A stretch of DNA of 12,859 nt from Rhodoluna sp. (GTDB lineage Bacteria > Actinomycetota > Actinomycetes > Actinomycetales > Microbacteriaceae), in contig JALQVK010000123.1 of assembly GCA_023260375.1 (NCBI GenBank), positions 1-12,859 on the forward strand, given 5' to 3'. Below the pieces are notes generated by a model. The model searched no databases. It worked only from the letters and a program-made list of their open reading frames with translations, and was not told the DNA's origin. Position numbers and translations under genes: made by a program. Position 1 is the first letter of the stretch, and each line of letters opens with the position of its first letter. Positions 1 through 5,321 of the stretch are shown here, piece by piece.

Positions 1-1489
1 CTACACCTGTCAAAAGGTCGAGGATTTGACCTTGTTCACGCAAAGACTTTGGAGACTTGAAATTTGCTTTGATTACTAGGTCATCAAGTTTGCCCTGAAG
101 CGTCGAAAACTGCTGGGAGTGCAGTTCCTTTGCAAGTTGAGCAATGTCTTGCAATTGCTCTTCACTTTCAAATCTGGCGCCGAACCACGAACTATCGGCT
201 GGCCCGTACTTGAAAAGTCCGGCAGCCTCAGCCTTCTCAAGCAGTTCTAAAGCAGCGCTCCGAGACCGAAACCGGTTTAGTCCGTCGAGGCCTATCCGCG
301 CAACCGTGGTCGGGGCGTTGGGCATTGAAGCTAGTCTGGCCAGATTTTCGAGCACTTCAAGAAGTGAATGTCCGATCGAATCATTGCGCTTGGCTAAGTT
401 TTCAAGGTACGACTGAAGCTGACTCGACGCAGAATCCTGTTTAACCCCTGCAGCGACTAAGTCCACCGACTGAGCTTTCTCAAAGCGAGAAATAGCTCCA
501 ACGACATCTAGCCAGATACTTGAACTTCTAACCAACAAACCGTTCAAACCAAGATTTGCGAGTCTTTCGGAGAGTTCATTGATGGTTTGACGTCTCGGAG
601 TGACCACCAAAACACGTTTTCCATCGTGTACTAAAGCGGTCAAAACATTGACGACGGTCTGCGTGTAACCCGAACCAGGCAAGGTCTCCACAGCGAAGCT
701 GTCGCCTCTTATGGCTCTGGACACAATTCGTTTTTGAGTCGAATCTGCGTCGGCAACCAATCTCGGCTCTTCGTAAATTTCTTCGTTGACCTCAGGAACT
801 TCGGCTACCTCAGAAAGTTGGCGAAGTAACTGATTTCCTTCAAGACGAATGTCGGCTTCCATCAGAGTTGGCTCGACTGCAAAGTTGCCAATCACCAACG
901 CGCGTTGAAATTGCACATTTGCGTCATCAGCTAGCAAGGAGGCAATGTAATCGATGACGTCGATAGGTAACAAGTCAGTTGCATTGCTCAGTAAAGCCAA
1001 AACCTTGGACGAATTAAGGCTCACGCCGTAGGTGTTAACGAGAGCGGCAACCAAAGCCGGGTTGACAAATGGAGATCCCGCTCTGGTTACTTCGAAATCG
1101 TCCGTTTTGCGAATCAACTGAACCGGCCAGAGCAAAATTGGAAGATTCAGGTCGAAACCATCTTTTTCCAAACTAGCCAAACCGCCAACCAGATAGCTGG
1201 TGTGAATTCCGAAGTTGTCCAGATGATGGACCGCTTTTGCTTTGATTCTTTTAGCTGTGTTTAGCGCCTTTGAAAAGGCCAGAGGCTCTCTCACCAGGTT
1301 GGAAAGGAGCGATGTTCCGCTCGAAGTGAACTGAGCGATTCCGCTTGGGTGGGAGCGTTCCAAGTCGATTTGCCCGAAATCATTGAACGCGAAATTTATG
1401 AGCCCATTGGTTTTGCCAATGTCCCGAATCTCTCGGATCCACGCGTCCCAGTTAATTCTCGAGTTGATTGACTTGTCTTCCACACTCAT
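1..1489 (-). CDS. DUF4011-type superfamily 1 helicase-like ATPase, N-terminal part (cut by window edge)
   Basis: The reading frame stays open for 496 codons from an ATG at 1489 to the left edge, so the C-terminal part is outside the window. Residues about 10-130 resemble the DUF4011 N-terminal region of large actinobacterial helicase-like proteins: a segment around 80-105 (KAKAVHHLDNFGIHTSYLVG) is followed by a hydrophobic LPILLWPVQL strand. Residues about 248-310 look like the start of a superfamily 1 (Dna2/Upf1-like) ATPase: STQKRIVSRA (Q-motif position), a Walker A-like loop at 270-278, then a motif Ia-like strand VLVVTPRRQ at 293-301. The loop reads LPGSGYTQT, with Tyr275 where the catalytic lysine normally sits. 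Residues 340-480 are helical and probably an insertion within helicase domain 1. Motifs II-VI would lie off the window, so activity cannot be judged. The SD is weak. The start sits 39 bp from the divergent tRNA gene. Family assignment is by recognition; the function is unknown. Confidence 0.75.
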   Translation of the reverse strand, partial: MSVEDKSINSRINWDAWIREIRDIGKTNGLINFAFNDFGQIDLERSHPSGIAQFTSSGTSLLSNLVREPLAFSKALNTAKRIKAKAVHHLDNFGIHTSYLVGGLASLEKDGFDLNLPILLWPVQLIRKTDDFEVTRAGSPFVNPALVAALVNTYGVSLNSSKVLALLSNATDLLPIDVIDYIASLLADDANVQFQRALVIGNFAVEPTLMEADIRLEGNQLLRQLSEVAEVPEVNEEIYEEPRLVADADSTQKRIVSRAIRGDSFAVETLPGSGYTQTVVNVLTALVHDGKRVLVVTPRRQTINELSERLANLGLNGLLVRSSSIWLDVVGAISRFEKAQSVDLVAAGVKQDSASSQLQSYLENLAKRNDSIGHSLLEVLENLARLASMPNAPTTVARIGLDGLNRFRSRSAALELLEKAEAAGLFKYGPADSSWFGARFESEEQLQDIAQLAKELHSQQFSTLQGKLDDLVIKANFKSPKSLREQGQILDLLTGV

Positions 1490-1507
1490 AGGCTAATCGC
1501 CTAAAGG

Positions 1508-1513
1508 TATATT
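1508..1513 (+). promoter_or_regulatory. Candidate -10 box for the tRNA-Arg gene
   Basis: TATATT lies 15 bases upstream of the mature tRNA 5' end, which is compatible with a short 5' leader trimmed by RNase P. No convincing -35 hexamer is visible at the right distance. The AT-rich core reads as a possible -10 on the minus strand too (TATACC), where it could serve the divergent helicase-like gene. Weak evidence. Confidence 0.35.
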
Positions 1514-1528
1514 TGGTTGAAGCCACAA

Positions 1529-1600
1529 GCCTCCGTAGCTCAGTGGATAGAGCAGAGGTTTCCTAAACCTTGTGCGGAAGTTCGATTCTTCTCGGGGGCA
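1529..1600 (+). tRNA. tRNA-Arg (anticodon CCU)
   Basis: The sequence folds as a full cloverleaf. The acceptor stem GCCTCCG pairs with CGGGGGC with one U-G wobble. The D stem is GCTC/GAGC around an AGTGGATA loop. The anticodon stem GAGGT/ACCTT carries the 7-base loop TTCCTAA, giving anticodon CCU at positions 34-36. A 4-base variable loop follows, then the T stem GGAAG/CTTCT around TTCGATT, and discriminator base A at 1600. The 3' CCA is not encoded. This tRNA reads the AGG arginine codon. Its 3' end lies only two bases from the stop codon of the convergent HNH gene, so there is no room for a dedicated terminator. Confidence 0.96.
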
Positions 1601-1602
1601 CA

Positions 1603-2106
1603 CTATGCAGCGGTCGGTAGCCCCAGAAACACATCCCACTCGGGTTCTACGCGCTCAACCCCTCTGACCAACCACTGCATTCCTGTCGGCATCTTTGGGG
1701 TCACCTTAAGTTCCCAGCCGAGCTCATGTAACGTTTGGTCGCTCTTTTGGTTATTGCAACGGAAGCAGCAGGCCACCAGGTTGTCCCAGGTGTCTGTTCC
1801 CCCCTTAGATTTGGGCTGAACATGATCAATCGTGTTTGCCGCTTTGGAGCAATAGGCGCAGCGCCAACCGTCACGACGCAACACCCCTCGTCGGGTCACG
1901 GGAATTTTGCGAGTGTTAGGCACTCGGACATAACGACTCAAGAGGATTACTGAAGGCAGTTTCAAAGTCTCCGTTGCGCTGTGAACTTCCAACTCTCCGG
2001 CACCTGCTAGTACTGTTGCCTTCTGATTCAAGACCAAAATTAACGCTCGCTTGAACGAAACCACGCCAAGTGGTTCATAACCCGCGTTCAAAACTAGTGT
2101 TCTCAT
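1603..2106 (-). CDS. HNH endonuclease family protein (167 aa)
   Basis: The product belongs to the small stand-alone HNH endonucleases common in Actinobacteria, which open with MRTLVLNAGYEPLG. The nuclease core is at residues 81-123: a zinc-knuckle CAYC at 83-86, the catalytic-site DH pair at 94-95, the WDNL asparagine at 109, and a second zinc pair at 114/117 within CFRCNNQK. The frame is open further upstream, but ATG at 2106 is chosen because TTAGGAGG precedes it by three bases and the family N-terminus begins there. The upstream extension would place the start inside a terminator hairpin. The gene is preceded by a leader ORF and terminator that together look like an attenuator. It is convergent with the tRNA gene at a 2-bp gap. 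The in vivo substrate is unknown; metal-dependent DNA nicking or cutting is inferred from the fold. Confidence 0.9.
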   Translation of the reverse strand: MRTLVLNAGYEPLGVVSFKRALILVLNQKATVLAGAGELEVHSATETLKLPSVILLSRYVRVPNTRKIPVTRRGVLRRDGWRCAYCSKAANTIDHVQPKSKGGTDTWDNLVACCFRCNNQKSDQTLHELGWELKVTPKMPTGMQWLVRGVERVEPEWDVFLGLPTAA

Positions 2107-2118
2107 GATCCTCCTAAC

Positions 2119-2149
2119 AAAAAACGCGCCACCAAAAAGGTGACGCGTT
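2119..2149 (-). terminator. Intrinsic terminator / attenuator hairpin ahead of the HNH gene
   Basis: On the minus strand, arm AACGCGTCACC (2149-2139) pairs over 11 bp with GGTGGCGCGTT (2133-2123) around a TTTTT loop, and a run of six T (2124-2119) overlaps the stem end. One pair is a U-G wobble on the minus strand but a C-A mismatch on the plus strand, so the structure is specific to minus-strand RNA. The stem begins one base after the first base of the leader ORF stop codon. The HNH SD starts two bases after the T-run. A terminator placed between a leader ORF and a structural gene is the expected layout of an attenuator. Confidence 0.8.
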
Positions 2150-2198
2150 AGCAGACGCAAATAGCTTGAAGTTGTATCCGATGGTGCTTACGGTCCAC
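2148..2198 (-). CDS. Candidate 16-residue regulatory leader peptide ending Cys-Val-Cys
   Basis: The ORF starts with GTG at 2198 after TTAGGAG with a 5-base spacer and encodes (f)M-DRKHHRIQLQAICVC before a TAA at 2150-2148. Two of the last three sense codons are TGC (Cys). The stop overlaps the first bases of the terminator stem ahead of the HNH gene, so a ribosome held at the Cys codons would cover the 5' arm and favour read-through. From general knowledge, actinobacteria use short leader ORFs with C-terminal Cys codons to control sulfur-related genes, some with an Arg/His-rich motif followed by Ile-x-Leu; this peptide has a similar flavour. The downstream gene here is a nuclease rather than a sulfur gene. 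Translation is inferred from the SD, the repeated SD module and the geometry. It could instead be a chance ORF. Confidence 0.6.
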   Translation of the reverse strand: MDRKHHRIQLQAICVC

Positions 2199-2220
2199 GA
2201 GTACTCCTAACAAGAAACTT

Positions 2221-2237
2221 GGTCTTAGGTTAAGACC
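2221..2237. repeat. Perfect 7-bp inverted repeat upstream of the leader ORF
   Basis: GGTCTTA-GGT-TAAGACC is a perfect 7-bp inverted repeat with a 3-base centre, lying 11 bases upstream of the leader-ORF SD. It could be an operator for a dimeric repressor or a hairpin at the 5' end of the leader RNA. It contains TTAGGTTA, which resembles half of a DtxR-type iron box, but the other half does not match, so that reading is not supported. Confidence 0.5.
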
Positions 2238-2245
2238 ACAGGACT

Positions 2246-2267
2246 AAAAAACCGCGATTGCCACGGT
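2246..2267 (-). terminator. Intrinsic terminator of the NlpC/P60 gene
   Basis: On the minus strand, ACCGTG pairs with CGCGGT (6 bp, one U-G wobble) around a 5-base loop, and the run of six T ends at 2246. It lies 17 bases after the stop codon of the NlpC/P60 gene. As the wobble is an A-C mismatch on the plus strand, it is directional. It separates this gene from the leader/HNH unit, which implies that the latter has its own promoter between about 2200 and 2245 or depends on read-through. Confidence 0.7.
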
Positions 2268-2284
2268 AACGATTTAGTGAACTT

Positions 2285-3175
2285 TTACTTGTAAATGCGA
2301 ACAAAGTGAACCGCATAAGGTTCGTCGTAAATCTCAGCAAGTTTCACTGTGTCACCCGGCTTGGGAGCATGGATCATGTTCCAGCCTCCGGCGTAAATAC
2401 CGATGTGACCACCGTCATTCCAAACCACTAGGTCACCTGGCTGAGCATCCTTGGCATGAATAAGCTTTCCGCGAGCGCTTTGGGCATGAACTGAATGAGC
2501 TAGTGAAATACCAAACTGAGCCCATACGTAGCGAGTAAAGCCAGAACAGTCGAATCCAGCTGGCGTTGAACCACCGAAAACATAGGGAACTCCGATGTAC
2601 TTTGAGGCAACTTTAATGATTTGAGCGCCTGTCACCGAATCGTAAGGTGGGTTCTTCAAATAGTCCTCAGCGGTGTAACCACTCCAAGCGCGGTATCGAC
2701 TGAGAGTAGCGTTACGGAGAGCTGCCGCAGTAGTTGTTTTCGCACCCCCGCGATCAGTTACGGTCTGATTTCCAAGGTTATCGACAACTAAACCTTGAGT
2801 GTCTTGGTTGAGGTTTGACGCACCATTTAATGCCGTGATGGCCGGACTAAAAGCGTAGGCAGGCAGGGTGAAAGCCGCGAAAAGACCGGCTGCCACTGAA
2901 AAAGTTAGAGTGCTGGTCAAGTTCCGGCGGAAAGTCTTACGGCTAACGCCCGAAACAATACGAGAAGTGAAGGAAACCGACTTGCCTTCACGGACCGCAT
3001 TCTCAACTTCAAGCATTCTGGAAACCCGCTCGGCGCTCTTTGCGGCTCGAGCTTCGGCGCGTGAGCGCTTTGCTGCTTGCTTATCGAGGACGGATTTACG
3101 ACTGGTCAGTTCAAACTGCTCTAAGACGTTTACCTTAACGTCTGCACGTCGTCGCCCGCTTGGCTTTTTGGCCAA
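2285..3175 (-). CDS. NlpC/P60 (C40) peptidoglycan endopeptidase, secreted or membrane-anchored
   Basis: The C-terminal 120 residues form a C40 papain-like cell-wall peptidase domain. It has nucleophile Cys210 in the DCSGF motif, His257 in GHIGIY, and His269 in MIHAP as the third active-site residue. The N-terminus is unusual: about 85 very basic, Ala/Lys/Arg-rich residues, probably helical, come before a hydrophobic segment at 87-108 that ends in an AYA signal-peptidase-like site. The protein is therefore exported or anchored, with a long cytoplasmic N-region. Residues 110-180 are a linker. Family members cut the stem peptide between D-Glu and the diamino acid during wall remodelling. The start is TTG at 3175, fixed by CGGAGG six to seven bases upstream and by the MAKK-type opening. 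The gene follows the IdeR-like gene by 68 bp with no terminator between, so co-transcription is possible. Confidence 0.92.
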   Translation of the reverse strand: MAKKPSGRRRADVKVNVLEQFELTSRKSVLDKQAAKRSRAEARAAKSAERVSRMLEVENAVREGKSVSFTSRIVSGVSRKTFRRNLTSTLTFSVAAGLFAAFTLPAYAFSPAITALNGASNLNQDTQGLVVDNLGNQTVTDRGGAKTTTAAALRNATLSRYRAWSGYTAEDYLKNPPYDSVTGAQIIKVASKYIGVPYVFGGSTPAGFDCSGFTRYVWAQFGISLAHSVHAQSARGKLIHAKDAQPGDLVVWNDGGHIGIYAGGWNMIHAPKPGDTVKLAEIYDEPYAVHFVRIYK

Positions 3176-3184
3176 AGCTAACCT

Positions 3185-3196
3185 CCGTGTTCACGG
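3185..3196. repeat. Short inverted repeat overlapping the NlpC/P60 SD region
   Basis: CCGTG-TT-CACGG has perfect 5-bp arms and a 2-base centre, and its left arm abuts the CGGAGG SD of the NlpC/P60 gene. The centre is too small for a good RNA hairpin, so if functional it is more likely a protein-binding site. The evidence is limited to symmetry. Confidence 0.25.
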
Positions 3197-3243
3197 TCGT
3201 TGGAAGACTAACTTTACCTCAAAACAGGGGGTTAAGCCATTTG

Positions 3244-3936
3244 CTAGGCGTCGACGTAGAAGTGCAACGCTATGTCGTGGTCTACCGCAAGGCCTTCTGC
3301 CGAACCGGTGGCGCTTATAAAAAGTCGACCATCGGCGTGTTCCACGTCTAACTTTGCACCCGGGACAATCCCCAAAAGCTTTAGCTGATTCAAAAACTCC
3401 GGATCAATTTGGATCGGTTCGCCGATTCTGCGAAGTGTAAGTTCTCGAGCTCTTCCGTCTTGGTCTAGGACCTTGAGCAAACTGGCACATCCGTCGGTGA
3501 AACCCGGGTTTAGTTCCAACCCGAGCTCATCAAGACCTGGAATCGGGTTGCCATAAGGTGAACGGTCAGGAGCATCGATTAAGCCAATGATCTTGCGTTC
3601 AACCTGCTCGCTGATCACGTGTTCCCAGCGACAGGCTTCTTCGTGAACAAACTCCCAGTCAAGCCCAATCACGTCGGCTAATAACCTTTCGGCAAGGCGG
3701 TGTTTACGCATGACCCGCGTGGCCTGCGACAAGCCCTCGGCGGTGAGTTCGAGCTGGCGGTCATCTCTGACCAGCATTAGGCCGTCGCGTTCCATGCGCG
3801 CCACAGTTTGAGAAACAGTTGGCCCGGAGTGGCCTAGTCGCTCAGATATTCTGGCGCGCATTGGGACCTGACCTTCTTCGATCAGTTCTAGGACGGTACG
3901 CAAATACATTTCAGTGGTGTCAATTAGATCGTGCAC
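3244..3936 (-). CDS. DtxR/IdeR-family iron-dependent transcriptional regulator
   Basis: The full-length 230-aa protein matches the IdeR/DtxR layout. An N-terminal winged helix-turn-helix has recognition segment SGPTVSQTVARMERDGL at 37-53. A dimerisation/metal domain follows at about 65-140, with a C-terminal SH3-like domain at about 150-230. All metal ligands of this family are present at the same numbering: Met10, Cys102, Glu105 and His106 for the primary site; His79, Glu83 and His98 for the ancillary site. The Met10/Cys102 combination fits an Fe(II) sensor better than an MntR-type Mn sensor. Such proteins repress siderophore, uptake and storage genes when iron is replete. The start is GTG at 3936, preceded by GGAAGGAG with a 7-base spacer. 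The gene is divergent from serC across 42 bp. No clear DtxR box is visible in that gap, so autoregulation is not supported here. Confidence 0.93.
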   Translation of the reverse strand: MHDLIDTTEMYLRTVLELIEEGQVPMRARISERLGHSGPTVSQTVARMERDGLMLVRDDRQLELTAEGLSQATRVMRKHRLAERLLADVIGLDWEFVHEEACRWEHVISEQVERKIIGLIDAPDRSPYGNPIPGLDELGLELNPGFTDGCASLLKVLDQDGRARELTLRRIGEPIQIDPEFLNQLKLLGIVPGAKLDVEHADGRLFISATGSAEGLAVDHDIALHFYVDA

Positions 3937-3966
3937 GAGCGAACTCCTTCCTGCGCTTTCGTCAAG

Positions 3967-3972
3967 GATAAT
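3967..3972 (+). promoter_or_regulatory. Candidate -10 box giving a leaderless serC transcript
   Basis: GATAAT matches TATAAT at five of six positions and lies six bases before the serC ATG, so the predicted transcription start falls on or next to the A of the start codon. An AAGGA stretch at 3964-3968 lies ten bases before the ATG, so a leadered transcript from further upstream cannot be excluded. No convincing -35 box is visible. Confidence 0.45.
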
Positions 3973-3978
3973 TGACTC

Positions 3979-5094
3979 ATGAGCGAAATTATCATTCCTA
4001 ACAACCTGCTACCCGTCGATGGCCGCTTTGGCTGTGGACCTTCGAAAGTTCGACCTGCTCAACTTGCTGCGTTTGCCAGCGAAGGCGCCGAACTTATGGG
4101 AACCTCGCACCGTCAAGCTCCGGTGAAGAATTTGGTGAAGCGGGTTCAGGATGGGCTCATGAGCCTGTTTCACAACCCAGAAGGCTACGAAATCGTTATT
4201 GGCAACGGTGGCTCGACCGCTTTTTGGGATGTTGCTGCGTTTTCGCTGGCCGAACAAAAGGCTCAGAACTTGGTGCATGGCGAGTTCGGCAACAAGTTTG
4301 CCAGCGCCCTCAGTGCCCCTTGGCTAACCAAGCCAACAGTCCTGAATGGTGAGCCTGGCTCACGCCTCGAACTTGAGGCTGAGGCCGGTGTTGACATCTA
4401 CGCCTACCCACAGAATGAAACCTCTACCGGCGTGGTCACTCCCGTGAAGCGCGTAGCTGGGGTCGACTCTGGTGCCCTATTCCTTACCGACGCCACCTCG
4501 GCCGCGGGCGGAATCGACTTCGACCCACTGGAGACCGACGTCTACTACTTCGCACCACAAAAGAACTTCGCCTCAGACGGCGGTCTCTGGTTTGCGCTGA
4601 TGTCACCAGCCGCGATTGAGCGCGCCGAACGAATTGATGCTTCCGACCGTTACATTCCAGAGTTCTTGAGTCTCAAAACCGCGATCGACAATTCGCGTCT
4701 GAACCAGACCCTCAACACCCCAGCGATTTCGACTTTGTTCCTTTTGGCCGAGCAGATTGACTGGATGAATGAAAACGGCGGACTCGCCTGGGCCGACGCA
4801 CGAACCAAGGAAGCCAGCTCGCTTATTTACAACTGGGCTGAAAACAATAAGTTTGCTACCCCATTTGTTTCCAACCCAGCCCACCGCTCTCAAGTAGTTT
4901 CAACAATTGACTTCGAGGGAATTGATGCAGCAGCAATTTCAAAGGTCCTGCGTGCCAACGGAATCGTAGATGTTGAACCATACCGAAAACTCGGACGCAA
5001 CCAACTTCGAATTGCAACTTTCACCGCCACTGACGCAGCGGATGTAGCCCAGCTACTCAAGGCCATCGATTATGTAATCGAGCACATCGCCTAG
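3979..5094 (+). CDS. serC: Phosphoserine aminotransferase SerC
   Basis: This PLP enzyme converts 3-phosphohydroxypyruvate and glutamate to phosphoserine in serine biosynthesis; the same family acts in de novo pyridoxal phosphate synthesis in some bacteria. The 371-aa length fits the actinobacterial SerC group. Visible marks are the N-terminal RFGCGPSKVRP loop (16-26), the GTSHRQAPVK segment (41-50), GNGGSTAFWD (75-84), the LTDATSAAGG strand bearing the cofactor aspartate (169-178), and PQKNFASDGG with Schiff-base Lys195. The C-terminal HRSQVVSTIDF and GRNQLRIATF strands complete the fold. The start at 3979 is supported by the family N-terminus and a -10 box six bases upstream. The stop codon overlaps the GTG of the next gene by one base (TAGTG), which implies translational coupling. 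Confidence 0.95.
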   Translation: MSEIIIPNNLLPVDGRFGCGPSKVRPAQLAAFASEGAELMGTSHRQAPVKNLVKRVQDGLMSLFHNPEGYEIVIGNGGSTAFWDVAAFSLAEQKAQNLVHGEFGNKFASALSAPWLTKPTVLNGEPGSRLELEAEAGVDIYAYPQNETSTGVVTPVKRVAGVDSGALFLTDATSAAGGIDFDPLETDVYYFAPQKNFASDGGLWFALMSPAAIERAERIDASDRYIPEFLSLKTAIDNSRLNQTLNTPAISTLFLLAEQIDWMNENGGLAWADARTKEASSLIYNWAENNKFATPFVSNPAHRSQVVSTIDFEGIDAAAISKVLRANGIVDVEPYRKLGRNQLRIATFTATDAADVAQLLKAIDYVIEHIA

Positions 5095-5321
5095 TGAAGT
5101 TTTTCGTCAAGGAAGAAGACCGTCAGCCAGATCCGGCTCCGGTTAAAAGTAATGCCAGAGCAGTTGCTCTGGCAGGACTTGTAATTTGGGCTCTCGCCTT
5201 AGTTATTTTTCTTGTTTTTCCGGCGACTCTTCCAGCTGAAAAATCGTGGTGGCTTGCGACCTGCGTCGTCGGCTTGGTCTTGGGTATCGTCTTCTACGTC
5301 AAATTCGGTAGAGGCAAGTAA
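5094..5321 (+). CDS. DUF2530-family small two-TM membrane protein
   Basis: The 75-aa protein opens with a charged stretch (KEEDRQPDPAPVK, 6-18) typical of the DUF2530 family, followed by two hydrophobic segments at about 23-43 and 51-70 and a basic end (KFGRGK). The predicted topology is two membrane passes. The function is unknown; the family is often found next to serC in actinobacteria (from memory). The GTG start shares its first base with the serC stop, and no SD is visible, so translation probably depends on re-initiation by ribosomes leaving serC. Its last 123 bases lie antisense to the 3' end of the convergent DUF3027 gene. Codons of the two genes are in the same register, so U-centred hydrophobic codons here face A-centred polar codons there. 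Confidence 0.82.
   Translation: MKFFVKEEDRQPDPAPVKSNARAVALAGLVIWALALVIFLVFPATLPAEKSWWLATCVVGLVLGIVFYVKFGRGK

Larger units (their letters stand above)
2111..2213 (-). repeat. Duplicated SD module: 10-bp direct repeat CTCCTAACAA
   Basis: CTCCTAACAA occurs exactly at 2111-2120 and 2204-2213. Read on the minus strand it is TTGTTAGGAG, which contains the SD of both the HNH gene (3-base spacer to ATG) and the Cys-ending leader ORF (5-base spacer to GTG). With one mismatch the match extends four more bases. The shared module suggests that both are real translation starts and that one initiation region was copied from the other. Confidence 0.8.

Noticed and set aside
144..416. Plus-strand open frame of 90 codons
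   Set aside because: It is antisense to the continuous helicase-like frame, has no SD and gives a low-complexity Ser/Arg-rich product; a shadow.
2107..2160. Upstream extension of the HNH frame to position 2160
   Set aside because: It would run through the terminator hairpin and has no SD; the family N-terminus MRTLVLNAGYEPL begins at 2106.
2221..2237. DtxR iron box
   Set aside because: Only one half-site resembles the TTAGGTTAG motif; the palindrome's centre and second half do not fit the 19-bp consensus.
3176..3243. Cyclic-di-AMP riboswitch ahead of the NlpC/P60 gene
   Set aside because: Actinobacterial NlpC/P60 genes often have one, but only 68 bp separate this gene from the preceding stop, which is too short, and no matching fold is visible.
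2868..3320. Plus-strand frame of 150 codons
   Set aside because: Antisense to the NlpC/P60 and regulator genes; its Arg/Lys-rich translation is the complement of their coding sequence.
4009..4893. Minus-strand frames within serC
   Set aside because: The serC frame is complete with all catalytic residues; these are shadows without SDs.
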